From: Chara braunii
Taxonomy: Eukaryota; Streptophyta; Charophyceae; Charales; Characeae
DNA length: 55,353 nucleotides
Direction of reading: 5' to 3'
Assembly: GCA_003427395.1 (NCBI GenBank)
Contig: BFEA01000243.1
Coordinates: forward strand, 1,448,680-1,504,032
The notes below the pieces were generated by a model, which was not told where the DNA came from, ran no database searches, and was given only the letters and a program-made list of their open reading frames with translations. The position numbers were made by a program, and so were the translations under genes. This document shows positions 52,301 to 55,353 of the stretch, in pieces. The stretch's first letter is position 1; each line of letters starts with the position of its first letter.

Positions 52301-53282
52301 TGGTAGATGGGGATCCTGGCGATCTAGCCTGAATAGGGGAGACTCTACCAAAGTCTGCCTTTGCTTTGGGCACTGCTTAAGAATAGACTTAGGCTTAATT
52401 AGTTAGGCAGATTTTGAGAGTAGGATTGTGATTATCCTCCAAGGACTTATAGGTTTACCATGGCGTTGGTTTGTCTTGTGTTACATGTCCTCTTGATCGT
52501 TTGATGCAAGTTCAGGACTAGACTCAACTTAATCCCTTGAGGATCACCTTCTGTTATCACAGATAAAAGGTCGGTTACCGATTCGTCGGCTTACGACTCA
52601 ATTCCAACTCGCTCTCCATACTCAACCTAAGAAGCTTTAGCCCTGGTGACTTTATTGCTTGTTAAGGGTTTCACCCAGACTTTTATTGAATGGCCATTTG
52701 ACAAAGGTACTGAGTATTTAATTATGGTTGGTTGGACAGGAGATTGGGGCTTGCATGGCTAAAGCAAAGGGGTATGAGGGTGGAGATTGGTTGGGGTTGA
52801 CAACGTGTAGTGCGTGGTCTGTCGTTCGATTTTTTGATGTGATTGCAGGTATGTCCTGTGGCTCAGATTTTTTTTGGACTTGGATTGTTTGCGATCCCAT
52901 ATATATGCATATGGTTGTAAGGAGTCACACCGTGCCTGTGAGATTTGATCGTCGCAACTCTATCTCCCTTATGTGTGTACGTTTGGGTGTACTTATGATG
53001 GGTGTTCGCGAGGCCTAAGGGGCCCCGTACAAAAGGCATACCCAGAGGTTGTGACTGAGAGGCAAAGGGAAGACCCCTTTTTTTTTTCTTGTTGCTTTTT
53101 GGGTTTCCCTAGTCGGACGTTTGTCCAGGGCCGAGATTCAAGGTTCATGACATCCCAAGTCCTAGACTCTGCAGGGGAGGGACTTCCCCTCGCGCAGAGC
53201 CTATCTGCACCGCCCGTCGAGACACCCAACCTTGAAGGCGGAAATGTCGCGAGGGCCGAACGGCATGTCCTTCAGCCGTTCA

Positions 53283-53311
53283 ATATCGTGAGGGATGACC
53301 CCTCACGATAT
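53283..53311. repeat. 29-bp palindrome with one mismatch (unit 2 right)
   Basis: It is the same as 25226-25254 except GGGAT for GGGGT in one arm, which breaks one pair. Confidence 0.8.
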
Positions 53312-53384
53312 ATTCCTTCAGCCATTCAATATCGAGAGGCCGGAGCTGCAATTACCATTTATGACTGGCATCGTTGGTTGGCAT

Positions 53385-53467
53385 GGGACTGACCCGCAGC
53401 TGCGCGGCCTTATATTAGAGTCTTGCGCCCGACGTTCCCCCCGCCCTAGCGCCTAAAGATTATGGGA
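53385..53467 (-). promoter_or_regulatory. Promoter-like module P2 (unit 2 right)
   Basis: It is the minus-strand copy of the CCCATAA...TAATATAAGG layout, pointing into the body. Confidence 0.3.
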
Positions 53468-53924
53468 CTAGGGGACTTACACAATCGTATGAGGGTTCGA
53501 GAGAGAGTAGGCCGAGGCGGCAATAAAAGGGAAAACGGGGAATACCCAAACAGTGAATTTGGGGCGTGGAGGCCACCGGCCTACTTTTGCTTTTTGAGTT
53601 ATCATGGTTGGACGTTATAGTCCGTGGCAGCCGTCAAAGTCAAACCCCTTGACTTCCGCCCAGGCCTGGAGTAGGACTCATTCCCAGGGCTGCAAGAAAC
53701 GACTGTCATCACAGGTACGGACCTGTGTACCACCCGCTCTGCATAAGGTGCTGAAGAGGGTGTGTGGTCTTCAACCGCGCATAGCGGTTGTCCGGCGTTA
53801 AGAGATTAACCCTCAAGGCGTTTGTCAACTGGCACTTGAGTGTCGAACGCGACCCTCGATATTAACGAGGGCCGCGTGAGTATGGGAACCACATAACACG
53901 CCATCATTGCGACCGCTTGCGTGC

Positions 53925-54026
53925 GCTTGCATTGCGAGTCGATATGAGTTAGCCCTGCGTCGGCGCTGTTTTATATCAAGTCTCGCCCGCGACGCTTATT
54001 CGATTTCCGCATCGAGAAGTTATGGG
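53925..54026 (-). promoter_or_regulatory. Promoter-like module P1 (unit 2 right)
   Basis: It is the minus-strand copy of CCCATAACTTCTCGATGCGG, then TGATATAAAACAGC, then CTCATATCGACTCGCAATGC. Confidence 0.3.
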
Positions 54027-54576
54027 ATGGCTACTGAAGGGGCTAGGAGCGTTGTCGCGTTGTTCATGTTGGGTCGTTTCGGGTATATGTGTGTGTGTAT
54101 GTTGTTGTCCTGAGGTTGATAGAGTGGTGCGCGCGCAGGGTGTGGGATGCGTCCTAGTCGACCGACGACGAGTCGCGCTTGGGACTTCAGCCCCCCGAGT
54201 TGACGGTTCGCGTGCGGGTTCGATAGAGGCGTATTACCGCGCGTACCCCCTATGCTACAGCGAACGAGAAACGCCCTCAGCTGGCCCACCTCTATGATTG
54301 CAACCGAGTAGCTTTCGTATTGTGGACTGGTAGCTCGGCAGAGATACGCCCACCGAAGGGAGGTGACAACTCCTGTAAGGTGGAGGTAAGTTGTGCCTCG
54401 CGTGGACCCTATCCTATCGTAGGGGCTCGCGAGGGGTGGGGCTGGCGCACTCGGCCGGAGCAGCCTGCGGAAACTCCATGTATATTTGCGATGAACGATT
54501 TAAATCCTACTCCTGCGTGACGCGACCGGAAGGGTTCCGCGCTGCCTCGCGCGGAATCGGACCGATGCGCTCGACA

Positions 54577-55353
54577 ACGGGACCTGTACGGTTGTCCGAC
54601 CGCCTGTCCATACAGCCTTTATTGTGTAGCCGCACATTCATTGAACATGTTTCGCGAGGATATTGAACACATTTGATGCACAGTCATTGAACGCCCATAA
54701 ACACGGTTGACACGTTTGCGGCATGGTTAAAATGTATTGGGGGGGACCAGTGTTGTACCCCTGTTCACTGGTCACAGATTCTGTGAATGAAGACCGGTCA
54801 CCGGTCACACGCAAAATCGTGACCGGTCCCAGTCAGTTCATGGAGTTCAAGCAGTGTAGGAAAGGTTCTTTTTTTTTTGGCTGGGGGACCCGGGGAAGAG
54901 GTTTTTTATTTCACAGGTCTGTATATGATGTCCGTGGGCAGCTGCCCATACATAGTTTTTCTAATTTATGAAAAAACAAAGAAACTACTTTCGCTTGTGT
55001 TATGTTTGGCATTGGTTGCCTCTGGGCCTCGATGAGGGTGTTAAGCGGCCGTAAAAAAAACAACAGAAAAGAACAGAATGTTTGGGCACCGGCGCCGCAC
55101 CATCCCATCCGGGGAGCAACGGACAAAAAAAAAAAAAAAAAAAAAGTCCTCATTTCTCTCTTGGCCTGTTCGCCCAGTGGCTATGAATCTCCCACTAAGA
55201 CGGTCGTGGATGGCCATGGCCATGCAGCCACACAACTTCGTGACCGCGTGGCGGGCAGGTGGGGGAGGAAGGGGGGGGTTTCGAAAGTGGATTGGGTTAT
55301 GCAAACCTTGCCTCACCCCCTCAAAGAAAAAAAAAAAAAAGAAAAAAACAATT
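54577..55353 (+). repeat. Right flank of unit 2, identical in kind to that of unit 1
   Basis: It matches 26488-27249 in direct orientation up to the A-rich tract that ends the window. The ACCGGTCAC/GTGACCGGT inverted repeat is kept (about 54800-54827). No gene was recognised. Confidence 0.8.

Larger units (their letters stand above)
35684..54576 (-). mobile_element. Giant terminal-inverted-repeat element, unit 2 (18.9 kb)
   Basis: It begins TGTCGAGCGCATCGGTCC at 35684 and ends in the exact reverse complement at 54576. Relative to unit 1 the body (about 37995-52460) is inverted: 13752-13961 pairs with 48403-48612 at 67 of 69 translated residues, and 17590-17952 pairs with 44409-44771. The right terminal repeat is in the same orientation as that of unit 1. 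No target-site duplication is visible (left flank ...CGACATGG, right flank ACGGGACC). No transposase was recognised. The strand given refers to body orientation relative to unit 1. Confidence 0.75.
52462..54576 (-). repeat. Right terminal inverted repeat of unit 2
   Basis: It is a direct, nearly identical copy of 24410-26487 (offset about 28.07-28.09 kb). It contains the GATAA hairpin with one mismatch (52551-52569), the palindrome with one mismatch (53283-53311), and two inward promoter-like modules. Confidence 0.82.

Noticed and set aside
24410-54576. The ~2.1-kb direct repeats at 24410-26487 and 52462-54576 as LTRs of one 28-kb element
   Set aside because: Each also has an inverted partner at the other end of its own ~19-kb unit. 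The intervening gypsy genes lack matching primer-binding and polypurine sites, and the bodies are inverted copies.

Overview
This is a 55.4-kb stretch of eukaryotic, probably streptophyte (charophyte alga or plant) nuclear DNA. It is made almost entirely of transposable-element sequence, and I see no intact host protein-coding gene. The two decayed Ty3/gypsy pol relics, with their P/E-rich and zinc-knuckle gag-like ORFs, resemble what I remember of retroelement proteins from the charophyte Chara braunii. That is an impression from memory, not a search result. Microsatellites, U6-, 5S- and tRNA-like relics and the absence of bacterial gene structure also say eukaryote.

Layout. 1-500: degenerate minisatellite. 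560-4788: gypsy pol relic 1 (protease, RT, RNase H, integrase) with several frameshifts and stops. 4978-7486: a long ORF downstream of pol, cut off at 7487. 7487-26487: giant inverted-repeat element, unit 1 (19.0 kb). 26488-27249: flank shared with unit 2. 27250-27462: run of N. 27463-30018: microsatellites and non-coding sequence. 30019-35340: gypsy relic 2 (gag zinc knuckle, protease, RT, RNase H, integrase), open mostly in one frame but with many stops. 35404-35683: unrecognised open stretch. 35684-54576: giant element, unit 2 (18.9 kb). 54577-55353: the same flank as after unit 1, ending at the same A-rich tract.

The striking part is the pair of ~19-kb units. Each starts TGTCGAGCGCATCGGTCC and ends with its reverse complement (one mismatch in unit 1). 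Each has ~1.5-2.1-kb terminal inverted repeats (TIRs). The right TIRs and right flanks of the two units are direct repeats, about 28.1 kb apart. The bodies are near-identical but inverted relative to each other (paired coordinates sum to about 62,360-62,620). This looks like TIR-to-TIR isomerisation of one copy. Each body also has diverged internal inverted-repeat blocks, so the whole unit is a nested palindrome with a ~2.5-kb centre.

The subterminal regions carry dense arrays of short hairpins centred on AACTTAT. The arms differ from hairpin to hairpin but are complementary within each hairpin. The interior carries relics of Pol III RNA genes (two U6-like, one 5S-like, several tRNA-like) and a gag zinc-knuckle relic. 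No transposase or recombinase is recognisable, so the units look like a giant non-autonomous inverted-repeat element of a kind I do not recognise. All boundaries are by eye, and no alignment or database search was run.
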